DNA of 64,000 nt from Candidatus Methylobacter oryzae. Lineage in GTDB: Bacteria; Pseudomonadota; Gammaproteobacteria; Methylococcales; Methylomonadaceae. The notes beneath the pieces were generated by a model. The model saw only the letters and a program-made list of their open reading frames with translations, was not told the DNA's origin and searched no databases. The position numbers were made by a program, and so were the translations under genes. The stretch spans positions 33,962 to 97,961 of the forward strand of contig NZ_RYFG02000026.1 of assembly GCF_003994235.2 (NCBI RefSeq). The letters run 5' to 3'. Positions 10,444 through 19,799 of the stretch are shown piece by piece (position 1 is the stretch's first letter; every line of letters begins with the position of its first letter).

Positions 10444-10528
10444 AACGCATAACGCTAAGCTTAAATCAGCCCACCCTGCATAATCGATGCGATGCGGTTC
10501 GCTACCACTCACCACATCTTGCAAATAC

Positions 10529-11452
10529 TCAATCCAAAAACGCCCGAATCGCCGCTATGCCTTGACCGCCTCGGAGCCTGACGCGGTCCAAACTGGCTTC
10601 GGTCATGCCGCCCAACGCGTAAACCGGCAGGTTGACTTGAGCAACTAGGTCGGCAAATTGCTCCCAACCCAATGTTGTCGCACCCGGATGGGTTTGCGTC
10701 GGCAACACCGGGGCCAGTACGGCAAAATCCACGCCGATGTTTTGCGCCTGTTGCAATTGCTCAAGATTATGACATGACGCGGCCAGCCACCGGCAGTTTT
10801 CGGGGCGCTCGGTCAGCATCATCAAGTCGCGGCTGGTCAGGTGGATGCCGTCTACAGCGGCCGGGCAGTCAACGGCGGAATTCATCAGCAGTACAGCCTG
10901 ATGCCGTTGGCATAACGGATAGGCTTGCTCGATAAATGTTGCGACAGCGGCGGGCGATAGTTTTTTCAACCTCGCTTGGATCAATTTTATGCCTCTGTTC
11001 AATATTTTTTGTAGGTTCGGCAACAGCAAATCGGGGGCCGAATCATCCAGAATCGCGTAATAAGGCGGCAGTTTGGCGGCGGCGATAATCGGCCGGTTCG
11101 CGGACGGAAATTCGTATTGATCGAGTTCGTAAGGCGCGACCCACTTGAATGGTTGGCCTTCGCAGCTTTCTGCTTCTTCGGAAAATTGCTCGACCAGGAA
11201 TACGTTCAGTTGCACGAAACGGTCGGGATAGCGGTGGCGTATCGTAATTAACGGAACGGCCGAGACGACGTCAATGTTCAGCTCTTCTTTCAGTTCGCGC
11301 GCCAACGCGGCTTCCGCTGTTTCGGAAGGCTCGATCTTGCCACCGGGAAACTCCCACAAGCCGCCTTGATGCAACGCGGCATGCCGGTAGGAGATCAGGA
11401 TTTTTCCTTCGGGATTTTTGACTACGCCTACGGCGACTTGGAGTGGATGCAT
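10529..11452 (-). CDS. Nudix hydrolase (MutT-like) fused to a thiamine-phosphate-synthase-like domain
   Basis: A 307-residue two-domain protein. Residues 1-130 are a Nudix domain with a canonical box (GGKIEPSETAEAAL followed by RELKEEL), expected to hydrolyse oxidised nucleotides such as 8-oxo-dGTP. Residues about 135-307 are a ThiE-like TIM barrel (LIQARLKKLS, DGIHLTSRDL, SCHNLEQLQQAQ, VYALGGMTEASLDRV). Such fusions are common in gammaproteobacteria and are usually annotated as MutT-type. Whether the ThiE part still makes thiamine phosphate is unknown. The ATG at 11452 begins the Nudix strand. An upstream in-frame start would add 26 unrelated residues. Confidence 0.9.
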   Translation of the reverse strand: MHPLQVAVGVVKNPEGKILISYRHAALHQGGLWEFPGGKIEPSETAEAALARELKEELNIDVVSAVPLITIRHRYPDRFVQLNVFLVEQFSEEAESCEGQPFKWVAPYELDQYEFPSANRPIIAAAKLPPYYAILDDSAPDLLLPNLQKILNRGIKLIQARLKKLSPAAVATFIEQAYPLCQRHQAVLLMNSAVDCPAAVDGIHLTSRDLMMLTERPENCRWLAASCHNLEQLQQAQNIGVDFAVLAPVLPTQTHPGATTLGWEQFADLVAQVNLPVYALGGMTEASLDRVRLRGGQGIAAIRAFLD

Positions 11453-11557
11453 ATTAAGATAGACGCCGAAGCGTGGGAACGTTAAAACACAACAGTTGGA
11501 GTGCAAGCGGCAAAGGGCGACTGAAGTCACCCCTACAGCCCTGCAACGCTACGGTTA

Positions 11558-12772
11558 TTAGGTCCGATACTCCGCATTGATCTTCACGTAATCATACGAA
11601 AAATCGCAGGTCAAAACTTCCTGCACAGCGCTGCCGCGGCCCAACTTGACGGCCACGGTGATTTCCTCCCGGTCCATGACCCGCTGCCCTGCTTCCTCGG
11701 TGTAATCGTCGGCCCGGCCGCCGTTCCTGACGATGCAAACGTCGTCCAAATACAACTCCACATCTTCCAGCACCATGTTCTCGACGCCGGCGCGGCCGAC
11801 CGCAGCCAGAATCCGGCCCCAGTTCGGATCGCTGGCGAAGAACGCGGTTTTGACCAGCGGCGAGTGGGCGATGGTTTTGCCGACGCGCACCGCTTCTTCA
11901 TCGGTCAAGGCTTGCTCGACAACGATGCGCATCAGCTTGGTTGCGCCTTCGCCGTCGCGGACAATCGCTTCGGCCAATAATTTGCAGACCGTCATTACCG
12001 CATCGGCAAAGGCCGGGTAATGCTCGCTGTCGCGCGTGATTTCCGGCGCCTGTGAGCACCCGCTGGCCATCAACACGCAGGCGTCGTTGGTCGAGGTATC
12101 GCCGTCGACGGTGATGCGATTGAACGATTGCTCGACAGCTGCCGCCAGACATTCCTGCAACAGCGCTTGGTCGATTTTCGCGTCGGTCGCCATGAAACCC
12201 AACATCGTCGCCATGTTTGGCTGGATCATGCCCGCGCCTTTGGAAATGCCGTTGATCGTAATGGTTTGGCCGTCGATGTCGATGACTTTGGACACGCCTT
12301 TCGGGAACGTGTCGGTGGTCATGATCGCCTGGGCCGCTTTGCCCCAGTTATTGACATCAAGGTTGAACACCGCTTCACGCAACGAAGCTTTGATTTTATT
12401 GACCGGTAGCGTCTGGCCGATGACGCCGGTCGAAAAAGGCAGCACTTGCCGGGCTTCGCCGCCGACGACTGCGGCCAAATCGGCGCAGGTCGCCAATGCG
12501 TCCTTCATGCCTTGTTCGCCGGTGCCGGCATTGGCATTGCCGGAATTGATCAGCAACCAGCGCGGCGAACGGGCCAGATTGGCTTTGGCGACATGCACCG
12601 GCGCCGCGCAAAAAGCGTTTTGCGTAAAAACCGCCGCGCAGGTTGCCTGCTCGGCCATTTGTATGACCAGGATGTCGTCCCGGACGGTTTGCTTGATGCC
12701 TGCGTTCGCGGTGCCGAGCATAATGCCCGCTACCGGATGCATGGTTGGAAAACTGCACTGCCCTACTGCCAT
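11558..12772 (-). CDS. argJ: Bifunctional ornithine acetyltransferase / N-acetylglutamate synthase
   Basis: Transfers acetyl from N-acetylornithine to glutamate, and in bifunctional forms also makes N-acetylglutamate from acetyl-CoA, in arginine synthesis. At 404 residues it is full length. The autoproteolytic site is visible as NMATMLGFMATDA, where the Thr of ATML becomes the N-terminal nucleophile of the beta chain. Other family blocks are NSGNANAGTG, PFSTGVIG, KGAGMI, TVDGDTSTND and DPNWGRILAAVGR. It is followed at 105 nt by the Nudix-ThiE gene in the same direction. Confidence 0.96.
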   Translation of the reverse strand: MAVGQCSFPTMHPVAGIMLGTANAGIKQTVRDDILVIQMAEQATCAAVFTQNAFCAAPVHVAKANLARSPRWLLINSGNANAGTGEQGMKDALATCADLAAVVGGEARQVLPFSTGVIGQTLPVNKIKASLREAVFNLDVNNWGKAAQAIMTTDTFPKGVSKVIDIDGQTITINGISKGAGMIQPNMATMLGFMATDAKIDQALLQECLAAAVEQSFNRITVDGDTSTNDACVLMASGCSQAPEITRDSEHYPAFADAVMTVCKLLAEAIVRDGEGATKLMRIVVEQALTDEEAVRVGKTIAHSPLVKTAFFASDPNWGRILAAVGRAGVENMVLEDVELYLDDVCIVRNGGRADDYTEEAGQRVMDREEITVAVKLGRGSAVQEVLTCDFSYDYVKINAEYRT

Positions 12773-12797
12773 AAATTAAGCCCTGTTTGATTATAAG

Positions 12798-12903
12798 ATT
12801 CACCACGAAGACACGAACGACTGCACGGATGCAGGAGGTAGAGCAACGCAGGAGCAGTTGCCGAGAGCACGAAGTTTTATTTCTTCGCGTCTTCGTGGTG
12901 AAT
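12798..12903. repeat. Intergenic inverted-repeat element (20-bp arms)
   Basis: The gap between argJ and the CDF gene is filled by an element whose outer arms attcaccacgaagacacgaa (12798-12817) and ttcgcgtcttcgtggtgaat (12884-12903) are complementary at 19 of 20 positions. The interior is unrelated to protein. The accACGAAgaCACGAA word recurs in the elements at 15534 and 54589. Confidence 0.8.
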
Positions 12904-12924
12904 TCTGAATTTGTAAAACACTTG

Positions 12925-14070
12925 TTAAACTTTAAAAAACACAAACACGTTATCGATTTTTTTGACCTCGACACGCATCCGTTTGCATTGTTTTGTTATT
13001 TTTTCTAACTGTTGCGGCTGCTGGCTCAGCGCAAAAGGTAAAATCACTTCCACTTCGATCTGGCCGTCCAGATAATGAATCCTGAAATCCTCTATCACGG
13101 TCTTGAAATCCGGCAGATAACGATCCAATAGCCGTCTCACGTCGCCGCGAGACAATGGCCTGATTTGCTCTTGCAGGCTTTCGTCGTCTTCGGGATCGAC
13201 ATGCACCAGCACGTCCATCACATCGTCGAAACGCTTAATCAAATCGTCCCTGACAATATCGCCGATCATGTGGCCTTCCGACACGGTAATACGCGGGTCG
13301 ACGACGATATGCGCATCGATCAGCGCGTCCTCGCCCATCTGCCGGGTGCGCAATAAATGGATGCCTTCGACGCCGTCTATCGCATGGATTGCATTCCTGA
13401 TCTCGGCGACCAGCGCCGGCGGCAACGAGGTATCGACCAATTCCTTGATGCTTTCGAATACCAAATTCAAACCGATTTTGGCGACCATCAACGCGACAAC
13501 AACAGCCGCAATGCCGTCGGCCAGCGGATAGCCCATCATCACCGCACCGATGCCGATCAACACGACCAGCGACGAAATCGCGTCGCTACGCTGATGCCAG
13601 GCATTGGCCAGCAGCAATTTGGAGCGGGTCGTTTTGGCGATGCGCTTGGTATAGTGGTATAGCCACTCGTTAATCAGGATAGACAGCGCGGCGACGCTCA
13701 ACGACAACGGATTCGGCACCGGCAGGCTCTCGGGGTTCGCCATCCGCTCCATGACCGACCAGACAATAGCGCCGCCGATGCCTATCAAGCTACCGCCTAA
13801 AATAACGGTGGCAATGGTTTCGAAGCGACGATGACCGTAAGGATGATCATGATCGGCCTCGCGGCTGCCTAATTTAACCGCGATAATGACCAGCAGGTCG
13901 CTGAGCAAATCCGATAGCGAATGAATACCGTCGGCGATCAACGCCGCGGATTGACCGAGGATGCCGAAACCGACTTTGATCAGCGTCTGGAGTACATTAA
14001 CCGCCGCCCCGACATAGCTGGCCCTGGCTTTTAATTTATCTATTTTTACGGCATCCGAAACTTCAGCCAT
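12925..14070 (-). CDS. Cation diffusion facilitator (CDF) family metal efflux transporter
   Basis: A 381-residue inner-membrane proton/metal antiporter of the FieF-like CDF family, exporting Zn, Fe or related divalent ions. Visible signs: about six membrane segments in residues 20-220, the metal-site motif ADGIHSLSD in TM2, DHPYGHRRFE after it, and the second HxxxD site in TM5 (HQRSDAISS). A cytoplasmic domain follows from about residue 215 (HLLRTRQMGEDALIDAHIVVD). It is longer than FieF (300 residues) by a C-terminal extension of unknown role. The start at 14070 (MAEVSD) is chosen, but the ribosome binding site is weak. Confidence 0.9.
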   Translation of the reverse strand: MAEVSDAVKIDKLKARASYVGAAVNVLQTLIKVGFGILGQSAALIADGIHSLSDLLSDLLVIIAVKLGSREADHDHPYGHRRFETIATVILGGSLIGIGGAIVWSVMERMANPESLPVPNPLSLSVAALSILINEWLYHYTKRIAKTTRSKLLLANAWHQRSDAISSLVVLIGIGAVMMGYPLADGIAAVVVALMVAKIGLNLVFESIKELVDTSLPPALVAEIRNAIHAIDGVEGIHLLRTRQMGEDALIDAHIVVDPRITVSEGHMIGDIVRDDLIKRFDDVMDVLVHVDPEDDESLQEQIRPLSRGDVRRLLDRYLPDFKTVIEDFRIHYLDGQIEVEVILPFALSQQPQQLEKITKQCKRMRVEVKKIDNVFVFFKV

Positions 14071-14139
14071 GATTAGCCCGCTGTCTGTATAGTTTCTCGT
14101 TCCCACGCGCTACGTGGAAACGAAATAACGGCTGAAACT

Positions 14140-14373
14140 TCAGCCATTACCGCCCACTTCCAGAATAATAATGTATTCATTATCGCCGGAAATAGTTTCC
14201 AGCACCGTATGCCCATTGATACGGCACCAAGCCGGAATATCCTGCATCACGCCCGGATCGGTACAAATCACTTCCAACCGGTCGCCGGCTTTAAGCTGCT
14301 TGACTTTGTCCTGGGTGCGGATAACCGGCAGCGGACACAACAAGCGGCGGGCATTCAACGTTTCTCTGTTCAT
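14140..14373 (-). CDS. TusA-like sulfur carrier protein
   Basis: A 77-residue protein of the TusA/SirA family, which carries persulfide sulfur on a cysteine. The motif ARRLLCPLPVIRT contains the conserved CPxP with the sulfur-carrying cysteine near residue 12, followed by DRLEVICTDPG and the family's AWCRINGH. The ATG at 14373 overlaps the stop of the upstream PP-loop gene in an ATGA, which implies translational coupling. Its likely job is to hand sulfur to that enzyme. Confidence 0.9.
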   Translation of the reverse strand: MNRETLNARRLLCPLPVIRTQDKVKQLKAGDRLEVICTDPGVMQDIPAWCRINGHTVLETISGDNEYIIILEVGGNG

Positions 14374-15416
14374 ATATACCATTCCTGCGGGATTTCGTCG
14401 GCGCCGAACGGCTTGACCTGAATAACTCTTTCGGAACCGTCTTTACCGGCGATATTCACATCGACTTGCTCGGCATTGCGGCCTTGTCCGTAACGCGCGG
14501 TGATTCTTGCGGCCATGAACAAGTCTTCCGCGGAAGGCGAGCCGTCCACTAAAACCAGCGGCCCGGCATGACTGACGCAATTCAGGGTAATAAACTCTTT
14601 TTTGTAACCTTGCATAAAGCGCCCTTCGCCTTCTTCCCTGGCGACGATCACTTTAAAGTTTTGGCTCGGCCTGATGTGCCTGCCGACTTTCAACAGCATC
14701 ACGTCGTCCAGATCGTATTGCTTATTGCCGTCGCGCGCTTTCCATAAATCGACTAGCTTGGCCGAATAATTGGCGTCGGTCAGGAAACAACAGCCGCCGG
14801 CCGGTTGCGCATAGTCGACAAAACCGTATTGTTCGGCCAGTTCCATCTGCGGCTTGCGTGAGCGTCCGCTAAAATCGTGCAGCTTTTCCCGGTCAACCCA
14901 GCCTTCCCGCTCCGGCAGTGTCGGCGGCAAGCTTTTTGCGCATAAAGGCCGCAATAACAAATCGTCGGCGCCCGATTCCTGGGAGATGATCGGCATCGTC
15001 GCTTTGCGTTGCGACATCGGCCGTTGACCGATCACTTCGCCTGTAATGATGAAGTCGAAACCGTTTTCCTTGGTCCATTGCTTGGCCTTGTTGACCATGA
15101 AAATCTTGCAATCGAGACAAGGATTCATGTTTGCGCCGTAGCCGTGTTTCGGGTTGATCAACACGTCTTTATATTCTTCGATCACGTCGACGATATGCAG
15201 CTTGATGCCCAGCTGCTCGGCGACCCACAATGAGTTGTTGCGTTTCGGTTTGTCTTTGTCTTTGGCCCTGATCGCGTGGGTATGGCCTTCAACGCAAAAG
15301 CCGGTGAAGAAGTTGATGCCTTCGACATGGATGCCCTGATCCATGATGGTTTTAGCCGCCAGCATTGAATCCAGTCCGCCGGAAATTAATGCTACTGCTT
15401 TTCTTTGTGTACTCAT
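14370..15416 (-). CDS. PP-loop ATPase, tRNA-thiouridylase-like (MnmA/ThiI relative)
   Basis: A 348-residue adenylating enzyme. The PP-loop SGGLDSM is at residues 12-18. Cysteines C100 and C103 lie in NPCLDCK and C209/C210 in GGCCFL, placed much as the catalytic pair of MnmA (an alternating-persulfide mechanism). The C-terminal region (about 230-348: KVGRHIRPSQNFKVIV, LNCVSHAGPLVLVDG) resembles the domain found in proteins often labelled tRNA-thiouridine methyltransferase or ThiI-like. The start is ATG at 15416. An upstream extension of 63 residues lacks family similarity and crosses a repeat element. The gene is coupled to the TusA-like gene. The true tRNA substrate is unknown. Confidence 0.8.
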   Translation of the reverse strand: MSTQRKAVALISGGLDSMLAAKTIMDQGIHVEGINFFTGFCVEGHTHAIRAKDKDKPKRNNSLWVAEQLGIKLHIVDVIEEYKDVLINPKHGYGANMNPCLDCKIFMVNKAKQWTKENGFDFIITGEVIGQRPMSQRKATMPIISQESGADDLLLRPLCAKSLPPTLPEREGWVDREKLHDFSGRSRKPQMELAEQYGFVDYAQPAGGCCFLTDANYSAKLVDLWKARDGNKQYDLDDVMLLKVGRHIRPSQNFKVIVAREEGEGRFMQGYKKEFITLNCVSHAGPLVLVDGSPSAEDLFMAARITARYGQGRNAEQVDVNIAGKDGSERVIQVKPFGADEIPQEWYI

Positions 15417-15533
15417 ATTGCTCAAGAATTGGAAAAAAATCGGGGCATTATACCGGTTTCTTACCAATGCAATGGCTAGAAAAATAGAACTCGGATGACA
15501 CGGGCTCGACTGATGTTCACGGATAAAAACATT

Positions 15534-15668
15534 TGTCCACGAAAAACACAAAAGACACGAAAAAACGCAATGAATAATTGGCACCGCGAATAACACGATA
15601 GACAAAGTACCTGTAAACGAAAGCCTTACGGATTGCGCTATAAAACTTTTTCGTGCTTTTCGTGGACA
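15534..15668. repeat. Intergenic inverted-repeat element (16-bp arms)
   Basis: The arms tgtccacgaaaaacac (15534-15549) and gtgcttttcgtggaca (15653-15668) are complementary at 15 of 16 positions. Upstream, around 15487-15525, the sequence gaactcggatgacacgg resembles the outer arm of the 8239 element. It occupies the whole gap upstream of the PP-loop gene. Confidence 0.75.
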
Positions 15669-15674
15669 ACCATC

Positions 15675-17108
15675 TCAACCAAAATTAATCCTAGCTTCCA
15701 AGTCATTGCTGGAATCGGCATTCTTCAGCGCCTCTTCCAAGCTGATCCTGCCGTCCTTGTATAAAAGATACAGCGCGTCGTCGAACGTTCTCATGCCTTT
15801 ACTGCCGCTGGATTTCATTGCGTCCTTAATCTCGTGCAGATCGCCTTTCAATATCAGGTTCGCGATATGCGGCGTGTTGATCATTACCTCGATAGCCGCG
15901 CAACGCTTGCCCGATGTGTCGGGAATCAAGCGCTGGGAAATAACCGCGTTCAGGTTGACCGCCAAGTCCATGAACAGTTGCGCATGATATTCCCGGGGAT
16001 ACATATTGATGACCCGCTCCATCGCCTGGTTCGCGTTGTTCGAGTGCATCGTCGAAATGCACAAGTGGCCTGTGTTGGCCAGCTCCAGCGCGGCCGACAT
16101 GGTTTCGCGGTCGCGGATCTCGCCGATCAAAATCACGTCCGGCGCTTCCCGCAAGCTGGCTTTCAGCGCCCTGGCGTACGAGTCGGTATCGACGCCGACT
16201 TCGCGCTGGTTGACGATGGATTTCAGGTTAGGATGCGAAAATTCGACCGGATCTTCAATGGTCAGGATATGGCCGGCTGAGTTGGCGTTGCGATGGTTGA
16301 TCATCGCCGCCAAGGTCGTCGATTTGCCGGAACCGGTGCCGCCGACCATCAGCAGCAAGCCGCGCTTGGACATGATCAGTTCCATCAAAATGTCCGGAGT
16401 GCCCAACTCCTGGCCGGTCGGAATCTTCGACGGAATCAAGCGCAGCACCAAGCCGACGGTTTTGCGCTGGTAGAAGGCGTTGGCCCGGAAACGCGCGCTG
16501 CCGTCCGGCAAGCTGATCGCGAAATCCAAATCACGGGTAACTAAAAACTCGTCGATTTGTTGCTGATTCATAATCCCGAAAGCTCCTGATTGGGTCAGCT
16601 CGGGCGTCAACAGGAAATCGTCCAACGGCACCGCACGACCGTAGATTTTGGCTTTCACCGGCGAACCGACCGTCAAGAACAAGTCCGAGGCATCCAGTTT
16701 AATCATCTCGTGCAAATACGGCAGGATGTTTAAATCGTCTTCCGGCGCTTCACCCAGAATCCGGTAGCTTTCTGCCGGCTGCTCTGCTGTTTTGTTTTTT
16801 GCCAATACCGATTCGGGAACGATAAACAGCACCAAGCCGTTGTCTTCGACCTTGACGTCAGCCAGGAATTTCTCGCCGTCAGGTGCCGAGCAATCGAACT
16901 TTAACGCCCTGTTCTGTACTAACTCCTGCTTCTGGGCATCGTTAATCAGGCTGAAAGTAATTTCTTTGATGACATTTGAAGTCAGCTCATTTTTTCCCAA
17001 GGGATATTCCTCACCGGCTAATCCCAAGAGTGCCGGGGAACCGGCCTTCAATGACAGGCTGTCCGCTTTTTTTTCCAGCATTAATTTTAAATAAGGTGTC
17101 AGGGTCAT
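15675..17108 (-). CDS. PilT/PilU-family twitching ATPase with duplicated N-terminal domain
   Basis: A 477-residue hexameric motor ATPase. Residues about 125-477 form a standard PilT/PilU core: Walker A GGTGSGKST, Asp box (TIEDPVEF), Walker B VILIGEIRD, His box TGHLCISTMHSNNANQA. Residues about 1-110 form an extra domain that resembles the core's own N-terminal domain: LTPYLKLMLEKKADSLSL against ILPYLHEMIKLDASDLFL. This internal duplication makes it about 100 residues longer than PilT or PilU. It lies 60 nt after the pilU stop and is probably co-transcribed, a paralogue in the retraction machinery. Confidence 0.88.
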   Translation of the reverse strand: MTLTPYLKLMLEKKADSLSLKAGSPALLGLAGEEYPLGKNELTSNVIKEITFSLINDAQKQELVQNRALKFDCSAPDGEKFLADVKVEDNGLVLFIVPESVLAKNKTAEQPAESYRILGEAPEDDLNILPYLHEMIKLDASDLFLTVGSPVKAKIYGRAVPLDDFLLTPELTQSGAFGIMNQQQIDEFLVTRDLDFAISLPDGSARFRANAFYQRKTVGLVLRLIPSKIPTGQELGTPDILMELIMSKRGLLLMVGGTGSGKSTTLAAMINHRNANSAGHILTIEDPVEFSHPNLKSIVNQREVGVDTDSYARALKASLREAPDVILIGEIRDRETMSAALELANTGHLCISTMHSNNANQAMERVINMYPREYHAQLFMDLAVNLNAVISQRLIPDTSGKRCAAIEVMINTPHIANLILKGDLHEIKDAMKSSGSKGMRTFDDALYLLYKDGRISLEEALKNADSSNDLEARINFG

Positions 17109-17168
17109 ATCGGTATCTGATTTTTGTAAGATGGAGAGTGATCAATCTGTCTACACGGGATAGCTTTA

Positions 17169-18311
17169 TTATTCTTCGTCGCCGCCGTCATCTTTAGATT
17201 GCAATGAAAGCCCGCCCATTGACCGGTCTTCGCCGGATGCCAATTTGATCTGCAAGCGCAACTCATTTTGAGAGTCGGCATTTCTCAAGGCTTCCTCATA
17301 ATCTATTTTGCCGGCCTGATAAAGATCCAGTAAGGCCTGGTCAAAGGTTTGCATGCCCAGCTCGCGGGACTTGGCCATCAACGGCTTGATGCTCGCATAC
17401 TCGCCTTTGGCGATATAGTCGGAAATCAGCGGCGTATTCAATAAAATCTCGATCGCCGCACAACGCCCGCCATCCACGGTCTTAACCAAACGCTGGGAAA
17501 TAATCGCGCGTAAATTGACCGCAATATCCTGCATCAACTTCGCTTGCTTCTCTATCGGAAAAAAACCCAAAATCCGGTCAATCGCCTGGTTCGCATTGTT
17601 CGCGTGCAAGGTGGCCATTGCCAAATGGCCGGTTTGGGAAAATTCCAATCCGTAATTCATAATTTCTTCGCTACGGATTTCACCGAGCACGATAACGTCG
17701 GGGGCTTGCCGTAACGTATTGTGCAGCCCTGCTTCCCAGCTCTTCGTATCGACGCCGACTTCGCGTTGCATGATGATGCAGTTTTTATGCGGATGCACAT
17801 ATTCAATAGGATCTTCCAACGTAATAATATGACCGTAACTGTTTGCGTTGCGATGGTCGATCATTGCCGCCATCGACGTCGATTTACCGGAACCGGTGCC
17901 GCCGACCATGATGACCAGGCCGTTCTTGTTCATCATCACGTCTTTTAAAACAGGCGGCAGGCCCAGTTTGTCGAAGTTGGGAATTTCCGACGCGATAACC
18001 CGGATAACCAAGCCCTGACAACCTTGCTGAACATAGGCATTGACCCGGAACCGGCATAGCCCGGCCGGCGCAATCGCAAAATTACATTCCTGGCTTTCTT
18101 CAAACTCCTTGAGCTGCTTATCATTCATGATGCACTGCGTCAGGGCCTTGGAATCGTTAGCCGATAACGGCTGCTGGGAAACCGTCGTCATCTTGCCTTT
18201 GATTTTTATGGCAGGCGGAAAACCAGCGGTAATAAATAGATCGGACCCTTCTTTATGCAGCATAAGTTTGAGCAACTTAATCATAAAGTCCATCGCTTCT
18301 TTTCTTTCCAT
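17169..18311 (-). CDS. pilU: Type IV pilus retraction ATPase PilU
   Basis: A 380-residue PilT-dependent accessory retraction ATPase acting at the pilus base. It carries the N-terminal domain (KEGSDLFITAGFPPAIKIKG), Walker A GGTGSGKST, Asp box LEDPIEYVHPH, Walker B VIVLGEIRS and His box TGHLAMATLHANNANQA. The length matches PilU (about 380) rather than PilT (about 345), and the acidic tail (LSLQSKDDGGDEE) also fits PilU. A strong ribosome binding site (aagggg) precedes the ATG at 18311. It is the first gene of a two-gene unit, and a true pilT is not in the window. Confidence 0.92.
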   Translation of the reverse strand: MERKEAMDFMIKLLKLMLHKEGSDLFITAGFPPAIKIKGKMTTVSQQPLSANDSKALTQCIMNDKQLKEFEESQECNFAIAPAGLCRFRVNAYVQQGCQGLVIRVIASEIPNFDKLGLPPVLKDVMMNKNGLVIMVGGTGSGKSTSMAAMIDHRNANSYGHIITLEDPIEYVHPHKNCIIMQREVGVDTKSWEAGLHNTLRQAPDVIVLGEIRSEEIMNYGLEFSQTGHLAMATLHANNANQAIDRILGFFPIEKQAKLMQDIAVNLRAIISQRLVKTVDGGRCAAIEILLNTPLISDYIAKGEYASIKPLMAKSRELGMQTFDQALLDLYQAGKIDYEEALRNADSQNELRLQIKLASGEDRSMGGLSLQSKDDGGDEE

Positions 18312-18514
18312 TGATTTCCCCTTGTGTTGATTGGCTATATGTGTTTTTACCTGGAACGCGGCAATACTTTATTGATTATAATTTAATTCTGGAAGATACC
18401 TAAAAAAACGCATACAGATTGGACTTTGTCTTTTGATGTGGCTGTTTTAACGAAAAGGTACCAACAATAACGCCGGATTCGATAAAAGAGGTCTGTCAGA
18501 CCTCCGTTAATAAA

Positions 18515-18551
18515 AACGGGTTGACCGGAAAAATGCCCCGACCAACCCGTT
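18515..18551 (-). terminator. Terminator of the sterol-desaturase-like gene
   Basis: The perfect 9-bp stem aacgggttg / caacccgtt (18515-18523 with 18543-18551) is followed on the minus strand by tttta. It is 35 nt past the stop at 18586. A second short palindrome (gaggtctg-t-cagacctc, 18487-18503) lies beyond it. Confidence 0.8.
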
Positions 18552-18585
18552 CTTAAACTATCCCCGGCAAAAGCTAATCATGTTT

Positions 18586-19560
18586 CTACCAGCTTGTTTT
18601 GCCCGGCTTATCGCCGTAAACCGATCCGATAATCTCTCTTTTTGCTTCCAGCCAATCTTTAAGCTCATTCCCTGGGCGAAAGCCGCGCTTTTCAGCTTTG
18701 TAGTAGGCGGCTTCGGCGATCATTTTATCAAGGTTAACAGGCGAACCTGGCGTCATGGTAAAACCATACTTTATAAGATGAACAAGGTCTTGCGGCGAGC
18801 TGCCCTTGACGCCTATTTGCGCAGGTTTCAACTCTGCCAAAGTTCCGAATAAACGATCCCATACAGACAAAACCGAGCCGTAATTATTATCGTGCTCGTT
18901 GCGTTGAACCGAATGATGAACGCGGTGCAGGTACGGCGTAATAATGATCCGCCCCAAAAACCGCTCACCCCGGAATGAAATATTGGTATGGTGCAGCATC
19001 GTAAAAAACGTGATAACCGTCTCATTCGCAAGCACCAATGCGCTTTGTATCCCTAACGCAACGATCAATAACGCTTTCATCAGGTTGATGATGACAATCT
19101 CGACAAAATGTATCCGAAACGCCGTTGAAACATTCAAATAACGGTCATTGTGGTGCACTCTGTGAAACATCCATAAACAATCGAAGCTGTGGCTGGCTTT
19201 ATGCACGCCGTACAACAGCAAATCCATCGCCAGGAACGAAAGCACCGCTTTCCAGGCCGGGTCCGAAACATAATTTAACAAGCCCTTGCCGGAGTATCGT
19301 TCGGCCAGAACCAACAACGATGGAATCGACAGCAAAGATATAACAAAACTGTTGAAAACAAACAATTCAATATTCGCCCGATAAGACTGGCGCAACTGCC
19401 CGGCCTGCGGTTTTTCCCTGGGAAAGCAAGACTCAAGAATCACGCACAAAACAAAGAAAAGAAACAGGACCAACGCTGTTCCTCCTGCCGACGACATATT
19501 TACAATCCATTTTAGATAGGATTGCAGCAACGTAATTGAAAATTTAAATTCGTCTAACAT
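18586..19560 (-). CDS. Sterol desaturase / fatty-acid hydroxylase superfamily membrane protein
   Basis: A 324-residue integral membrane protein with the histidine clusters of the di-iron hydroxylase superfamily: HKASH, HRVHH, HHTN and HRVHHS. These ligands would bind a di-iron centre that hydroxylates or desaturates a lipid using O2. About five hydrophobic segments are visible in residues 20-200. A strong ribosome binding site (gaggag) precedes the ATG. The substrate (sterol, hopanoid, carotenoid or acyl lipid) cannot be told. It stands alone with its own terminator. Confidence 0.88.
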   Translation of the reverse strand: MLDEFKFSITLLQSYLKWIVNMSSAGGTALVLFLFFVLCVILESCFPREKPQAGQLRQSYRANIELFVFNSFVISLLSIPSLLVLAERYSGKGLLNYVSDPAWKAVLSFLAMDLLLYGVHKASHSFDCLWMFHRVHHNDRYLNVSTAFRIHFVEIVIINLMKALLIVALGIQSALVLANETVITFFTMLHHTNISFRGERFLGRIIITPYLHRVHHSVQRNEHDNNYGSVLSVWDRLFGTLAELKPAQIGVKGSSPQDLVHLIKYGFTMTPGSPVNLDKMIAEAAYYKAEKRGFRPGNELKDWLEAKREIIGSVYGDKPGKTSW

Positions 19561-19799
19561 TGCAATCTCCTCATTACAAAACCGATGTAATCATTAGAGC
19601 AAAGTTGTCTTAATTAAAAATTATAAAAAACAAGTCGCGAGGTTAACGCGATTGTATTTGTTAGTATTTTGAGATCACAAAATGATTATTCAAGTTTCCG
19701 GATCTAATAAGATTTACCCTAATAATATGAATATCAGCCCGGCAAGAGCGATAGTATTGCCGGCTCACTCAATACCCCTTTTATATTGGAGATACGAAA

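Noticed and set aside
9660-10470. Integron cassette with attC sites around the HNH gene
   Set aside because: GTTAGCC-like and CATAACGC-like words flank the gene, but neither matches the core-site consensus and they do not pair with each other.
12036-12779. 247-codon plus-strand ORF opposite argJ
   Set aside because: It is a shadow of a full-length ArgJ frame.
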